Assembly: GCA_003214855.1 (NCBI GenBank)
Contig: QCLC01000002.1
Location: 54,110-118,109 of the forward strand
Reading direction: 5' to 3'
DNA: 64,000 nt
Source of the DNA: Prochlorococcus sp. AG-412-I05
Lineage (GTDB): Bacteria; Cyanobacteriota; Cyanobacteriia; PCC-6307; Cyanobiaceae
Position numbers and translations under genes: made by a program. Positions 46,455 to 55,950 of the stretch are shown here, in pieces (the first letter of the stretch is position 1; each line of letters starts with the position of its first letter). The notes under the pieces are model-generated. The model searched no databases, had not been told where the DNA came from, and saw only the letters and a program-made list of their open reading frames with translations.

Positions 46455-47357
46455 ATGCTGGTTATGTTGCAGTTCAGCAAATATCAGGGACTCGGCAACG
46501 ACTTCCTCCTGATTGATGGGCGTGAGGATCAGCTGACGCAACATGTGATCAATCCTGATCCAGCCTGGGTACGAAAAATCTGTGATCGACACTACGGGAT
46601 TGGAGCTGATGGGCTGATTCTTGCTTTACCACCTAGGGCTGATGGTGATCTGAGAATGCAAATTTTCAATGCTGATGGCAGCCTGGCCGAGATGTGTGGC
46701 AATGGCATCCGTTGCTTAACACGTTTCTTGGCTGATATCGACGGAGATTTGTGTGTTCAGCGGTGGAACATAGAAACCCTAGCAGGAATAATATGTCCAA
46801 TTTTGCAGGACGATGGACAAATTTGCGTCGATATGGGATCACCATTCTTAGATCCAGAATCGATACCTACCACCCTGACAATCGGTTCTGCTGGATTGCC
46901 CCAGGGCGAGTGCCATTTGGGTGGTACATCATTGAATGTTGCAGCTGTAGGCATGGGTAATCCCCATGTGATCGTGCCTGTTGAAGACCTTGAAAGTATT
47001 CCGTTTGAAAATTGGGGACAAAGGCTTGAAAAACATCAGGCCTTCCCAGCCAAAACAAATGTTCATTTCCTGAAAATACACAGCCAGAATCAACTTGAAA
47101 TTCGGGTTTGGGAGCGTGGGTCGGGACCAACCTTGGCTTGTGGTACAGGAGCCTGTGCAACTCTTGTGGCAGCTTGTTTGCTAGGTCTTTCTGATGACCA
47201 TGCCCAGGTTCTTTTACCAGGAGGTGTGTTACAGATCAGTTGGCCAGGGCGTAGGGGTTCTGTTTTTATGACGGGGCCCGCTGAACCTGTCTTTGACGGG
47301 GTTTTAACACCTCTTCTCACACCAACTCATACTGAGGTCTTACCTCAAGATGATTAG
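46455..47357 (+). CDS. dapF: Diaminopimelate epimerase DapF
   Basis: Converts LL- to meso-diaminopimelate for lysine and peptidoglycan synthesis. Both catalytic cysteines are visible: C81 in SLAEMCGNGIRC and C229 in GSGPTLACGTGACA. The N-terminus (LQFSKYQGLGNDFLLID) fits the family; an internal ATG three codons in is also possible. It is divergent from hfq. The 205-base gap after it holds several small hairpins but no gene. Confidence 0.96.
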   Translation: MLVMLQFSKYQGLGNDFLLIDGREDQLTQHVINPDPAWVRKICDRHYGIGADGLILALPPRADGDLRMQIFNADGSLAEMCGNGIRCLTRFLADIDGDLCVQRWNIETLAGIICPILQDDGQICVDMGSPFLDPESIPTTLTIGSAGLPQGECHLGGTSLNVAAVGMGNPHVIVPVEDLESIPFENWGQRLEKHQAFPAKTNVHFLKIHSQNQLEIRVWERGSGPTLACGTGACATLVAACLLGLSDDHAQVLLPGGVLQISWPGRRGSVFMTGPAEPVFDGVLTPLLTPTHTEVLPQDD

Positions 47358-47562
47358 ATCAAATTCGTTGCAGACATCGAAGATTCTGGAAACATTTATA
47401 GCTCTAGAATTTATAGAGACTCCTATCTTGGATAAGATAAAAACCCTGAGGTTGATTCCCTTAAAACGGTGAATGATTGTTTAACTAGTCTCTTGTTAGA
47501 GAGCATGATCACTCCTGCTTTTGATGCATTTGGGCATCACACTCGAATCGGTCTAGGAAAGG

Positions 47563-48762
47563 ATGGTCAGATCTAGTTCGTGCCAATCTGAAATTTATCT
47601 GGATGCTTGTGCAACGACTCCGCCTCGACCTGAGGTGATTCAACGCATCTTGGAAGTTCAGGAGAGTGTCTGGGGTAACCCCTCGAGTCTTCATGGCCCA
47701 GGCCTGATCGCTGCTGAATTACTTGAACGCAGTCGTCAGATGATTGCCTCATGCCTAATGGCCAGCTCAACCGAGTTGGTCTTGACCTCAGGAGCTACAG
47801 AATCTATTCATTTAGGCCTTTTGGGCATGGCTCGTTCCATGCAGTCGGGCCGTCTAGTGATCTCAGCGGTAGAACATCCTGCCGTTCTTGCTGCAGCTCA
47901 GGTCCTCAAGCATGAGGGCTGGGAGGTGTGTTACTGGCCTGTTGACCCACTAGGTCGCGTCAAACTTGAGGATCTTGATCTGATGCTTGCTCCGCCAACA
48001 CGATTGGTCTCAATCATCTGGGGGCAAAGTGAGGTCGGTACGATTCAACCGATTAAGACGATTGGCTTAGCTTGTAGGGAAAGGGGCATTATTTTTCACA
48101 CTGATGCCACTCAAGTTCTTAGTCATGGACATCTGCATTGGTCTGATCTGCCGATAGACTTACTTAGCGCATCAGCACACAAGTTTCAGGGTCCTAAGGG
48201 AATTGGTTTGCTTCTATTACGCCCTGAATTGATAGAGGTTTTACAACCTTTGCAGGGTGGTGGTGGCCAAGAACAGGGGCTTCGGGCTGGTACAGAATCT
48301 GTCGCATTAGTAGCAGGCATGGCGATGGCTCTCGAACACTTGAAGCCATCCAGGCCAGGGTGTGCTGATGTTGAGTTGGCCGATCAGGTCAAAGTTCAAA
48401 GATTGCGTGACGCGTTAAGAATCAACCTGCAGGCCTTACCCGGACTTCACTTCACCGGCGATCCAATCAATCGTTTGCCTCACCATATATCCATGCTGGT
48501 GGGATTAGGAGATGACCAGCCCATCTCTGGTAGAGCTGTTGTGCGAGAACTTTCACGACTTGGCGTGGCAGCAAGTAGCGGTAGTGCCTGTATGGCAGGG
48601 CAACCAAAAAACAGTGCTGTACTGCAGGCCATGCAGATCAAACCTGAGTGGCTTCAATCAGGATTACGTTTCTCTCTTGGTTCATGGTTAGACGAAACAC
48701 AGCTCGATCAGATCCCTGATCTTCTGCAGCAGGCCATGATTGCAGCAGCATCGCCAGAATGA
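47563..48762 (+). CDS. Cysteine desulfurase, NifS/IscS family
   Basis: PLP enzyme releasing sulfur from cysteine for Fe-S cluster assembly or thio-modification. The 399-residue protein has the family start IYLDACATTPPRPEV, the PLP-stacking His (105), the PLP lysine K207 in SASAHKFQGPKGIG and the catalytic Cys343 in SSGSACMAG. The conserved SSGSAC loop suggests the IscS/NifS class rather than SufS. No iscU or nifU is next to it. A 23-codon upstream frame overlaps its start by about 11 bases and may be chance. Confidence 0.92.
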   Translation: MVRSSSCQSEIYLDACATTPPRPEVIQRILEVQESVWGNPSSLHGPGLIAAELLERSRQMIASCLMASSTELVLTSGATESIHLGLLGMARSMQSGRLVISAVEHPAVLAAAQVLKHEGWEVCYWPVDPLGRVKLEDLDLMLAPPTRLVSIIWGQSEVGTIQPIKTIGLACRERGIIFHTDATQVLSHGHLHWSDLPIDLLSASAHKFQGPKGIGLLLLRPELIEVLQPLQGGGGQEQGLRAGTESVALVAGMAMALEHLKPSRPGCADVELADQVKVQRLRDALRINLQALPGLHFTGDPINRLPHHISMLVGLGDDQPISGRAVVRELSRLGVAASSGSACMAGQPKNSAVLQAMQIKPEWLQSGLRFSLGSWLDETQLDQIPDLLQQAMIAAASPE

Positions 48763-48799
48763 GCCTTACTTCTAATCCTTAAATCATCCATCCCAGCCT

Positions 48800-49435
48800 G
48801 TGATAAAAACTCTTCCCGCTGACCTCCTCGCTGCCGAGAGCATGGTTTTGGAGGCTCTACAAACCTCTTTAAAGGATCAACCCCTGGGGCGATGGGAGGT
48901 GAACTTGAAGTTTGAGGGCTTGAAATTGATGCCCGTGGCTCTACGCCTGATGCGGAATCTGCAAGAAGATGGGTTTGAGATTGTTCTTGTTTGGCCTGAT
49001 ATGGGTGGTGCCGCCCTGGCTAAGCACAATGCTCCTGAGCTTGCAAATAAGATTTCTTCATTGAATGATTTGCTCACTGACCAGAATGAAAAAGATGATG
49101 ATCGTATCTTTTTGGTTGTTGCACCACAACCCAGCGATTACGAGCAGTTTGAACTCCTCTGCAACAAACATTCAGGAGCTGTTGTCATGCTCAACGGCCG
49201 TTTGGAAGATAGTGCTGTAGGAATTGGAGGCGTTGCTAGACAACGCAGACGAGGATTTTTATCTTTATGGCGTAAGGCCTACTGGCTTGAGCCTTTGGAG
49301 TCTGGTGCGTTGATGCGTTCGCACCCAGGCGATTGGATCTTGTTTCGTGCTGATGTTGATGGCTATCGAGAGACGACTACCTTCGACCAGCGTCCAGATG
49401 CTGAAGCCATCGACGCTGCTCTTGTTGGCACTTAG
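48800..49435 (+). CDS. DUF1995 family protein
   Basis: The 211-residue protein (GTG start) contains EGLKLMPVALRLMRNL, VLVWPDMGGAALAK and VVAPQPSDYEQFELLC, with the AYWLEPLESGALMRSHPGDW region near the end, a pattern of DUF1995 proteins of cyanobacteria and plastids. There is no signal peptide or membrane helix. The function is unknown. It lies 37 bases after the cysteine desulfurase gene on the same strand. Confidence 0.85.
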   Translation: MIKTLPADLLAAESMVLEALQTSLKDQPLGRWEVNLKFEGLKLMPVALRLMRNLQEDGFEIVLVWPDMGGAALAKHNAPELANKISSLNDLLTDQNEKDDDRIFLVVAPQPSDYEQFELLCNKHSGAVVMLNGRLEDSAVGIGGVARQRRRGFLSLWRKAYWLEPLESGALMRSHPGDWILFRADVDGYRETTTFDQRPDAEAIDAALVGT

Positions 49436-49557
49436 TAGATCAAGCGGACATAAGGCAAACAACAGCAATCAGTTCATTGCTTGCATCGTTTGAGAGATCA
49501 ATGGTGGACTTGATCAATCGGATCGGTCTCCGTATGGTGCAGCTCTGAAGAGTTTTT

Positions 49558-50073
49558 ATGAGTCGCCCAAACCTTTTAAAGCAATTCACCCCTGTTGATG
49601 GGATTGCCGCAATCGTGGCACTCATCGCTCTGGGGGGTGTGTTCTGGAGTCCGAAGTTAAGTCATTCGTTGGCCAGGGCGACAGGGGTCATGAGGCCTGT
49701 GCAGGTTTCTGTCGATGTTCGCAACGTGCCGACAGCTGAGCCCAATGCACTGATCCAAGCTGCATTGGCCCAGGGCAGCACCAGTATCATTATTCGCAAT
49801 CAGCCTGCCGGTTCACTCAAACTTAAGGGCATCGAAGACCTCAGAAGCAAGCTCGTGGCTGTCCAGCCAGACGGCTCTGTCGTCATCGCAAAAGATCCCA
49901 CTTTGGCTGCCAACAGTATTCTTGATGCTCGCTTCATACTTGAAGGTGACGGCACAGTCTCCAAGACGGGAGTTGTGTTAGCAGGAACAAAACTCAAAAT
50001 TGGCACACCAGTTGAGCTAGAGGGATCCACCTATCGAATCAACGGAACCGTGAGTGGTGTCAATGTTCAATGA
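49558..50073 (+). CDS. DUF4330 family membrane-anchored protein
   Basis: The 171-residue protein has one N-terminal membrane helix (about 12-30, GIAAIVALIALGGVFW) and a beta-rich domain with VSVDVRNVP and GTKLKIGTPVELEG, matching DUF4330 as I know it. The function is unknown. The stop overlaps the dacB start as ATGA, so the two are translationally coupled and a periplasmic role near cell-wall synthesis is plausible. Confidence 0.83.
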   Translation: MSRPNLLKQFTPVDGIAAIVALIALGGVFWSPKLSHSLARATGVMRPVQVSVDVRNVPTAEPNALIQAALAQGSTSIIIRNQPAGSLKLKGIEDLRSKLVAVQPDGSVVIAKDPTLAANSILDARFILEGDGTVSKTGVVLAGTKLKIGTPVELEGSTYRINGTVSGVNVQ

Positions 50074-51389
50074 GGATTATCCCTGCAAGTTTCCAGATCA
50101 TTAAGAGAACTCATTCTCAATTGTTGATCCGAATTCTTGGAGTTGGGGGAATCCTGATGGGTTCAAATGTGAGTGCAGCGCCAACTGTTCTTTCACCACC
50201 TCCTCCAGTGGCCGTTCAGGGCTGGCCTTCTCTTCAATCTGGGCGACTCTGCCCTCCCTTGCAAAGGAGTTTCAAATCCTTACTCGGCCAGGGTTCATCG
50301 GCATGGAGCGTGAGCGTCGTAGATCGTCATGGTCAGCTCCTTGCAGACATCAACGGAACTGTTGCCAAAGTTCCAGCCTCCAATCAGAAGTTGGTTACAA
50401 CCGCCTTTGCGCTCGATAAGCTCGGCCCTGATTTCAAGTTGCGCACCAAACTCTTGCGACGCCCTGATGGGGTACTTGAAATCAGTGGTGAAGGAGATCC
50501 TGATCTAGGTATCACAGAGATACAACGCTTTGCGATGGCAGCTCTTGGTCAGGGTGGTTCGCGCACTTTTCGTTCTCATGACGATCTTCAATTACTGATC
50601 CGTGAGGAGCCTCAACAACGCTGGTGGCCTAGTGATTGGCACCCGGATGACCGCATTTATGCCTACGGAGCACCGATCACCCGTCTTGCACTAACAAGTA
50701 ATGCCCTTGATGTGGCGGTGACCAATCCAATTGGTCGTTTACAACGCTTGCTGGAGCGCGAAATAGATCGGCAGGGGGGCAAAGCTGATTTAAGTCTTGT
50801 CAACCACGACAAGGTGAAGACAAGTTCTGCCCAGTCCGTTCTTCTTCATGAGGAGGATTCCGCACCGATGCATGCCTTGGTGAGTCTTGCCAATGCGGAG
50901 AGCCATAACTTCACGGCAGAGGTACTGCTTCGACACGCCGCAGAAAGCTGGGATGTGAGGCTTGCCTCCAGGGAAGCTATGCGCTGGATGCAACGACAAA
51001 ATCTTCCTCTGAATGGGCTACGCATAGCCGACGGCAGCGGGCTCTCTAGGAACAACCGAATGAGCAGCCAAACTTTGGCGACTTTGTTGATGCGTATGGG
51101 ACATCACCCTCTTGCTCCCTACTATCAAGCCTCAATGGCCATCGCCGGACAGCGCGGAACGTTGCGCAAACTGTTTAGAGGTACTGAACTAGAAGGGAGA
51201 TTCTGGGGCAAAACCGGCACTCTCAATGGAGTGCGTTCTATCTCAGGAATTCTTGAGACATTAGATGGACCGCGCTACGTGAGTGCAATAGCTAATGGCG
51301 CCAGCTCACCAAATAGAACAATCGGCTTGTTGTTGAAGGCTACCCAACGCTTCAGCCCGTGTTCTTCATCGCTCTCAACTTCGAAGTAG
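50070..51389 (+). CDS. dacB: D-alanyl-D-alanine carboxypeptidase/endopeptidase (PBP4 type)
   Basis: Periplasmic peptidoglycan hydrolase of 439 residues. It has a likely signal segment (about 17-37, cleavage near VSAA) and all three penicillin-binding motifs: SxxK as S104-N-Q-K107, SxN as S278-H-N280 and K381-T-G. It trims or cuts peptide cross-links. It is coupled to the DUF4330 gene by an ATGA junction. Its last 38 bases overlap the 3' end of the facing coiled-coil gene. Confidence 0.94.
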   Translation: MRIIPASFQIIKRTHSQLLIRILGVGGILMGSNVSAAPTVLSPPPPVAVQGWPSLQSGRLCPPLQRSFKSLLGQGSSAWSVSVVDRHGQLLADINGTVAKVPASNQKLVTTAFALDKLGPDFKLRTKLLRRPDGVLEISGEGDPDLGITEIQRFAMAALGQGGSRTFRSHDDLQLLIREEPQQRWWPSDWHPDDRIYAYGAPITRLALTSNALDVAVTNPIGRLQRLLEREIDRQGGKADLSLVNHDKVKTSSAQSVLLHEEDSAPMHALVSLANAESHNFTAEVLLRHAAESWDVRLASREAMRWMQRQNLPLNGLRIADGSGLSRNNRMSSQTLATLLMRMGHHPLAPYYQASMAIAGQRGTLRKLFRGTELEGRFWGKTGTLNGVRSISGILETLDGPRYVSAIANGASSPNRTIGLLLKATQRFSPCSSSLSTSK

Positions 51390-52287
51390 CTCTTCGCCCC
51401 CGGTTGATCGGCACGGCCTTGTCTGTGTGCGGCTCAGCTGAACCGCGACTGTCATGACTGCTGATGGTTTGGATTTTCACCAGCTCTTGGCGACCAGCAA
51501 TGATAACTTGAGAGATTTCTTTGAGGCGCTGCTCAAGTTCTCCAAGTGTCTGTTCGGCATAACGGTTTGCACCGTCCTGGACACCAGCGGCTTCATGACG
51601 ACTGCGCTGAATAAGTGACTCACATTGCTGGTGCGTTTGCTGCCTGAACTGAAGAGCATCGTTTTGTAGCCTTTCAGCTTCGTTCTGTGCTTCCTTCTGG
51701 AGTCGTGATCCCTCTGATCTGATCTGATCTAGTTCTTGGATTGCTTGTTGACGGTTGCGTTCGTGCTGTTCGGTCAGCTGCCTCTTGAGATCAATGGCTT
51801 CACGATCCAGTTGTTGTCGACGCTCCAAGGCCTCCTGCTCAAGTTGCTGTCGACGGCTTGCGAACTGCTGCTCAAGCTGAGCAAGTTTCGACTGCATCTC
51901 ATGTTCCAGCTGAGCAGATTGCTGCCTGGTTGCTTGTAGCAGCTGTTCGCATTGTTGGCGGCTCTGATCACGAAGCTCGGCAACCTGTTTTTCCGCTTCT
52001 TGACGAATGGAAGCTGCATTGACTAACTGCTCGCGCTGTTGATTGGCCTGTTGAACAATCTCTTCGGCTTGTTTTCGCGCAGTTGTGATGAAATCATCAC
52101 GTTTTTGGAGCAACTGATCGGCCTGGTTCACTTGCTCAGGGAGGGTCTCTCGAACGGCATCAAGCACTTCGATCGCTTCTTGTTCATTCACTAGGCGAGA
52201 GCCACTAAAGGGAATACGGCTGCCTTCCAGAACTATCTCTTCGAGTTGGTCGAGCTGTTCGAGGACGGTGAACCTAGGCTCGCTCAT
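51352..52287 (-). CDS. Long coiled-coil protein, DivIVA-like in layout
   Basis: The 311-residue protein starts MSEPRFTVLEQLDQLEEIVL, has a short conserved head with VNEQEAIEVLDAVRETLP, and then about 180 residues of Gln/Glu/Arg-rich heptads without proline (about 60-250), a predicted long coiled coil. The tail is basic and probably disordered. The layout resembles DivIVA/Cdv3-type division or polarity proteins and ATP-synthase stalk subunits, but I cannot assign it. A TTG at 52311 overlaps the coaD stop and would add eight residues. It is probably co-transcribed with coaD. Confidence 0.8.
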   Translation of the reverse strand: MSEPRFTVLEQLDQLEEIVLEGSRIPFSGSRLVNEQEAIEVLDAVRETLPEQVNQADQLLQKRDDFITTARKQAEEIVQQANQQREQLVNAASIRQEAEKQVAELRDQSRQQCEQLLQATRQQSAQLEHEMQSKLAQLEQQFASRRQQLEQEALERRQQLDREAIDLKRQLTEQHERNRQQAIQELDQIRSEGSRLQKEAQNEAERLQNDALQFRQQTHQQCESLIQRSRHEAAGVQDGANRYAEQTLGELEQRLKEISQVIIAGRQELVKIQTISSHDSRGSAEPHTDKAVPINRGRRATSKLRAMKNTG

Positions 52288-52307
52288 CACAATTTTAGTT
52301 TTAAAGC

Positions 52308-52781
52308 TCAATTAAATAACCTGTGGAGGTCTTGTGCCACCACCTCAGGAACCATGTGATCAATATTGCCACCAAAACGGGCGACTTCCTTCACCATAGA
52401 ACTACTGAGAAAGCTGTGATGAGCGGCAGTCGCAAGGAAGATTGTCTCAACATCAGAAGCTAGGGAGCGGTTTGTATGAGCAATTTGGAGCTCATACTCA
52501 AAATCACTCATCGCCCGAAGACCCCGCAGGATCAGATCAACCTGATTGTGACTAGCACAGGTCACTGTGAGGCCATCAAAGCTGATCACGCTTACGCCCT
52601 TGCAATGTGCTGTAGCCAGATGAATCTGGTTAAACCTCTGTTGCAAGGTGAATGCTGGCGTTTTGGCAGGGTTGCTTAAAACCGCTACCACAACCTCGCC
52701 GAAGAGTGCGCAGCCACGCTCAATCAAATCCAGATGACCCAGTGTTAAAGGGTCAAAGCTGCCTGGGTAAAGGGCCCTCAT
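52308..52781 (-). CDS. coaD: Phosphopantetheine adenylyltransferase CoaD
   Basis: Adenylates 4'-phosphopantetheine in the fourth step of coenzyme A synthesis. The 157-residue protein starts [20 protein letters not shown] with the nucleotidyltransferase T/HxGH motif, and has the C-terminal [16 protein letters not shown] motif. The ATG at 52781 was chosen because the 27 extra residues of the frame to 52862 are unlike the family and overlap the divergent gene. Confidence 0.95.
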   Translation of the reverse strand: MRALYPGSFDPLTLGHLDLIERGCALFGEVVVAVLSNPAKTPAFTLQQRFNQIHLATAHCKGVSVISFDGLTVTCASHNQVDLILRGLRAMSDFEYELQIAHTNRSLASDVETIFLATAAHHSFLSSSMVKEVARFGGNIDHMVPEVVAQDLHRLFN

Positions 52782-52855
52782 GATCCAATCAAACCACTTG
52801 TGGATCCTATGCAGAGAGGTGCTGCTTAGAGTTGGTAGATCTGATGAGATTCTCA

Positions 52856-53338
52856 ATGGCACTGGATCTAGAAGCGAAAAAGGTTTTGCTTCGCAAAATC
52901 CCCCATGGCCTTTTTATTTGTGGCGTCCGTGAAGGTGATGAAATCAACGGCTTTACAGCAAGTTGGGTGACTCAAGGGTCGTTCGAACCTCCCCTTGTTG
53001 TTATGGCAGTTCGATCAGAGGGAAGCAGTCATGGAATCATCGAGCGAACGAAGCATTTCTCGCTCAATGTGCTTCGGGCTGATCAGAAAGAACTTGCGGC
53101 AGTTTTCTTCAAGCCTCAGTCGGCGATGGGAGGGCGCTTTGAGTCAGCCCCCTTTCGATATGGCGAATTGGGTCTACCCCTACTAGAGGATGCTATTGGA
53201 GGAGTTGAGTGTGAACTTGTGGGCCAGGTCGTTCATGGTGATCACACTGTGTTCGTCGGAGAAGTGAGATCAGCCCATCTCAATCAGGATGGGGATGCGC
53301 TTAACCTCGCTTCAACGGGTTGGTCATACGGCGGTTGA
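52856..53338 (+). CDS. Flavin reductase-like (FMN-binding split barrel) protein
   Basis: The 160-residue protein has the flavin-reductase-like fold: [54 protein letters not shown] and [10 protein letters not shown]. It would bind FMN or FAD and reduce it with NAD(P)H, or use it as a cofactor. Starts at 52844 and 52832 are also in frame; the ATG at 52856 ([15 protein letters not shown]) looks most typical. It is divergent from coaD and lies just before uvrC. Confidence 0.83.
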   Translation: MALDLEAKKVLLRKIPHGLFICGVREGDEINGFTASWVTQGSFEPPLVVMAVRSEGSSHGIIERTKHFSLNVLRADQKELAAVFFKPQSAMGGRFESAPFRYGELGLPLLEDAIGGVECELVGQVVHGDHTVFVGEVRSAHLNQDGDALNLASTGWSYGG

Positions 53339-53345
53339 AAATAAT

Positions 53346-55298
53346 TTGATCAACGCTTCTCAGCGCACCATCCTTCTAAAGGATGAAAAAAGATTAGAGC
53401 AAAGGCTTAAGGAGATTCCGGCTGAACCTGGTTGTTATCTCATGCGTGATGGAGAAGACAGGTTGTTATATGTGGGTAAATCAAAATGCTTGCGAAATCG
53501 AGTAAGAAGTTATTTTCGAAGTAGCAGTGATCATGGGCCTCGTATTCGATTGATGGTGCGACAAATTGTTGAGATTGAATTTATCGTTACTGATAGCGAG
53601 GCGGAATCCTTAGTTCTGGAATCTAACCTAATTAAGAATCAACAACCACATTTCAATGTGTTGTTAAAAGATGACAAAAAATATCCCTATATTTGCATCA
53701 CATGGAGTGAGGAGTATCCACGTATCTTCATCACAAGAAGGAGACGTTTTCGAAATAAGAACGATCGCTTCTATGGTCCATATGTAGATGTAGGACTATT
53801 GCGTAGAACCTTATTCCTTGTTAAGCGTACGTTCCCGCTACGACAACGACCAAGGCCATTGCATCAGGATCGTACCTGCCTTAACTATTCAATTGGACGT
53901 TGCCCTGGAGTATGCCAGCAGAAGATCACACCAAAGGATTATCATCAAGTCCTTCGCAAAGTTGCGATGGTCTTTCAGGGCAGGAATCAAGAGCTTAAGG
54001 TTTTGCTTGAGAAGCAAATGGAACGTTATTCAGATCGAATGGACTATGAGTCAGCCGCTAATATAAGGGATCAGATTAAAGGGTTAGTACAACTTACAGA
54101 AGAGCAGAAAATGAGCTTACCAGATTCAAGCGTAAGCCGAGATGTACTTGCTATTGCAAGTGATCATAGGGTTGCGGCAGTTCAGCTTTTTCAGATGCGT
54201 GCAGGTAAACTTGTTAATCGTCTTGGCTTTACTGCTGATGCAGTCGATCAAACGCTCGGAAGTGTACTTCAGCGAGTTATCGAAGAACATTACAGTCAAG
54301 TAGATGCTGTAGAGGTCCCGCCAGAAATTCTTGTTCAATACTCATTGCCTCAGCAAGAACTGCTAGTTGATTGGCTCAGTGAATATCGCGGTCGTCGTGT
54401 TCAAATCAGTTGTCCTCAACGCCAAGCAAAAGCAGAGTTGATAGAACTTGTTGAACGCAATGCAGTCTTTGAATTATCTCGTGCGAAGAGTGGTCAGCAG
54501 CAACAGGAATTGGCAACAGAGGATCTTGCCCAGTTGCTTGAACTCACGACACAGCCAAGAAGAATTGAAGGATATGATATTAGTCATATCCAAGGAAGTG
54601 ATGCTGTTGCATCACAGGTTGTATTTATCGATGGGCTGCCCGCTAAGCAGCATTACCGAAAGTATAAAATTAAAAGTAGTAGTATCAAATCTGGCCATAG
54701 CGATGACTTCATGGCGATGGCTGAGATTATGCGCCGTCGCTTTCGTCGTTGGGCAAGGGTGAAGCAAGAAGGATCAGATTTTGAAACCCTGCAGCGCTGC
54801 AGTGGCAGCACCTTGCAGACAGATGGTCTCAATGATTGGCCTGATGTGGTGATGATTGATGGCGGTAAGGGTCAGCTTTCATCAGTCATGGAAGCGTTAC
54901 GAGAGCTTGACCTTCATGAGGATCTCGTCGTTTGTTCATTGGCTAAGAAACATGAACAGATCTTTGTACCTGGACAAAGCAAACCATTGGATTCTGATCC
55001 TGATCAGTTGGGTGTCGTCCTTTTACGGCGGCTTCGGGATGAAGCACATCGCTTTGCCGTGAGTTATCACCGCCAACAAAGAGGGGTAAGAATGAACAGA
55101 TCGCGGCTTACAGACATCCCTGGACTTGGGCCTAGGCGTGTCCGTGACCTTCTTGCCCACTTTCAATCCATTGATGCTATTCAGTTGGCTAGTGTCCAGC
55201 AAATTAGTCAGGCACCAGGGCTTGGACCAGCACTTGCCTTACAGGTTTGGACCTATTTCCATCCTGAAGCCGATAAGGCGTTGGAGGAGGTTGCCTGA
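53346..55298 (+). CDS. uvrC: UvrABC system protein C
   Basis: Endonuclease subunit of nucleotide excision repair that makes both incisions around bulky lesions. The GIY-YIG nuclease (about 20-100) is seen in [20 protein letters not shown], a UVR motif lies near 195-230, the RNase H-like 5' nuclease contains [20 protein letters not shown], and the end has two HhH motifs ([16 protein letters not shown]). The TTG at 53346 gives 650 residues and avoids overlap with the previous gene; an ATG at 53289 overlaps it by 50 bases. Confidence 0.95.
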   Translation: MINASQRTILLKDEKRLEQRLKEIPAEPGCYLMRDGEDRLLYVGKSKCLRNRVRSYFRSSSDHGPRIRLMVRQIVEIEFIVTDSEAESLVLESNLIKNQQPHFNVLLKDDKKYPYICITWSEEYPRIFITRRRRFRNKNDRFYGPYVDVGLLRRTLFLVKRTFPLRQRPRPLHQDRTCLNYSIGRCPGVCQQKITPKDYHQVLRKVAMVFQGRNQELKVLLEKQMERYSDRMDYESAANIRDQIKGLVQLTEEQKMSLPDSSVSRDVLAIASDHRVAAVQLFQMRAGKLVNRLGFTADAVDQTLGSVLQRVIEEHYSQVDAVEVPPEILVQYSLPQQELLVDWLSEYRGRRVQISCPQRQAKAELIELVERNAVFELSRAKSGQQQQELATEDLAQLLELTTQPRRIEGYDISHIQGSDAVASQVVFIDGLPAKQHYRKYKIKSSSIKSGHSDDFMAMAEIMRRRFRRWARVKQEGSDFETLQRCSGSTLQTDGLNDWPDVVMIDGGKGQLSSVMEALRELDLHEDLVVCSLAKKHEQIFVPGQSKPLDSDPDQLGVVLLRRLRDEAHRFAVSYHRQQRGVRMNRSRLTDIPGLGPRRVRDLLAHFQSIDAIQLASVQQISQAPGLGPALALQVWTYFHPEADKALEEVA

Positions 55299-55362
55299 CC
55301 AAGACGGATCATTTTTTAATTCTCATTCCTACCTCATCTCAGCAGATTGCTGATAGTTATCC

Positions 55363-55950
55363 ATGACCTTTCCGCCCGAGGCATACCTGTGGTTCAAAAC
55401 CCTCCACATTGTTGGGGTTGTGGTTTGGTTCGCCGGCCTTTTTTATCTTGTGCGCTTGTTTATCTATCACGTGGAAGCAGCTGAATTAGAACCAACTGTC
55501 AAAAAAGCATTTGAAGAGCAATACACGCTGATGGAGCGTCGATTGGCAAATATCATCACAACCCCAGGGATGATTCTTGCCGTTTCTATGGCTGTTGGAT
55601 TGCTGATCACCCAACCGAGTTGGCTTAATCAAACTTGGATGCAAGCAAAGCTTGCTTTGGTGGCTGGGCTAATCGCCTACCACATTTTCTGTTATCGGCT
55701 GATGGGTCAGTTAAATCGCGGGGAATGCAGCTGGAGCGGTCGTCAGCTGCGTGCCCTAAATGAACTTCCAACTTTATTCTTAGTGCTAGTAGTGATGCTG
55801 GTTGTCTTCAAAAACCAGTTTCCAACAGGTGCAGCTACTTGGTTAATCGTTGGCCTTGTGCTGTTTATGGCGGCATCAATTCAGTTTTATGCACGATGGA
55901 GACGATTAAGACTTAGTCGACAATTAGAAAGTCCGCTAAATCATGGCTAA
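55363..55950 (+). CDS. hemJ: Protoporphyrinogen IX oxidase HemJ
   Basis: Oxidises protoporphyrinogen IX to protoporphyrin IX, the branch precursor of chlorophyll and heme. The 195-residue protein has four or five membrane helices, conserved LHIVGVVVWFAGLFYLVRLF with the essential His, and a later KLALVAGLIAYHIF segment with the conserved Lys and His. HemJ is the form used by many cyanobacteria in place of HemG or HemY. The stop overlaps the start of the PHP-domain gene by eight bases. Confidence 0.92.
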   Translation: MTFPPEAYLWFKTLHIVGVVVWFAGLFYLVRLFIYHVEAAELEPTVKKAFEEQYTLMERRLANIITTPGMILAVSMAVGLLITQPSWLNQTWMQAKLALVAGLIAYHIFCYRLMGQLNRGECSWSGRQLRALNELPTLFLVLVVMLVVFKNQFPTGAATWLIVGLVLFMAASIQFYARWRRLRLSRQLESPLNHG

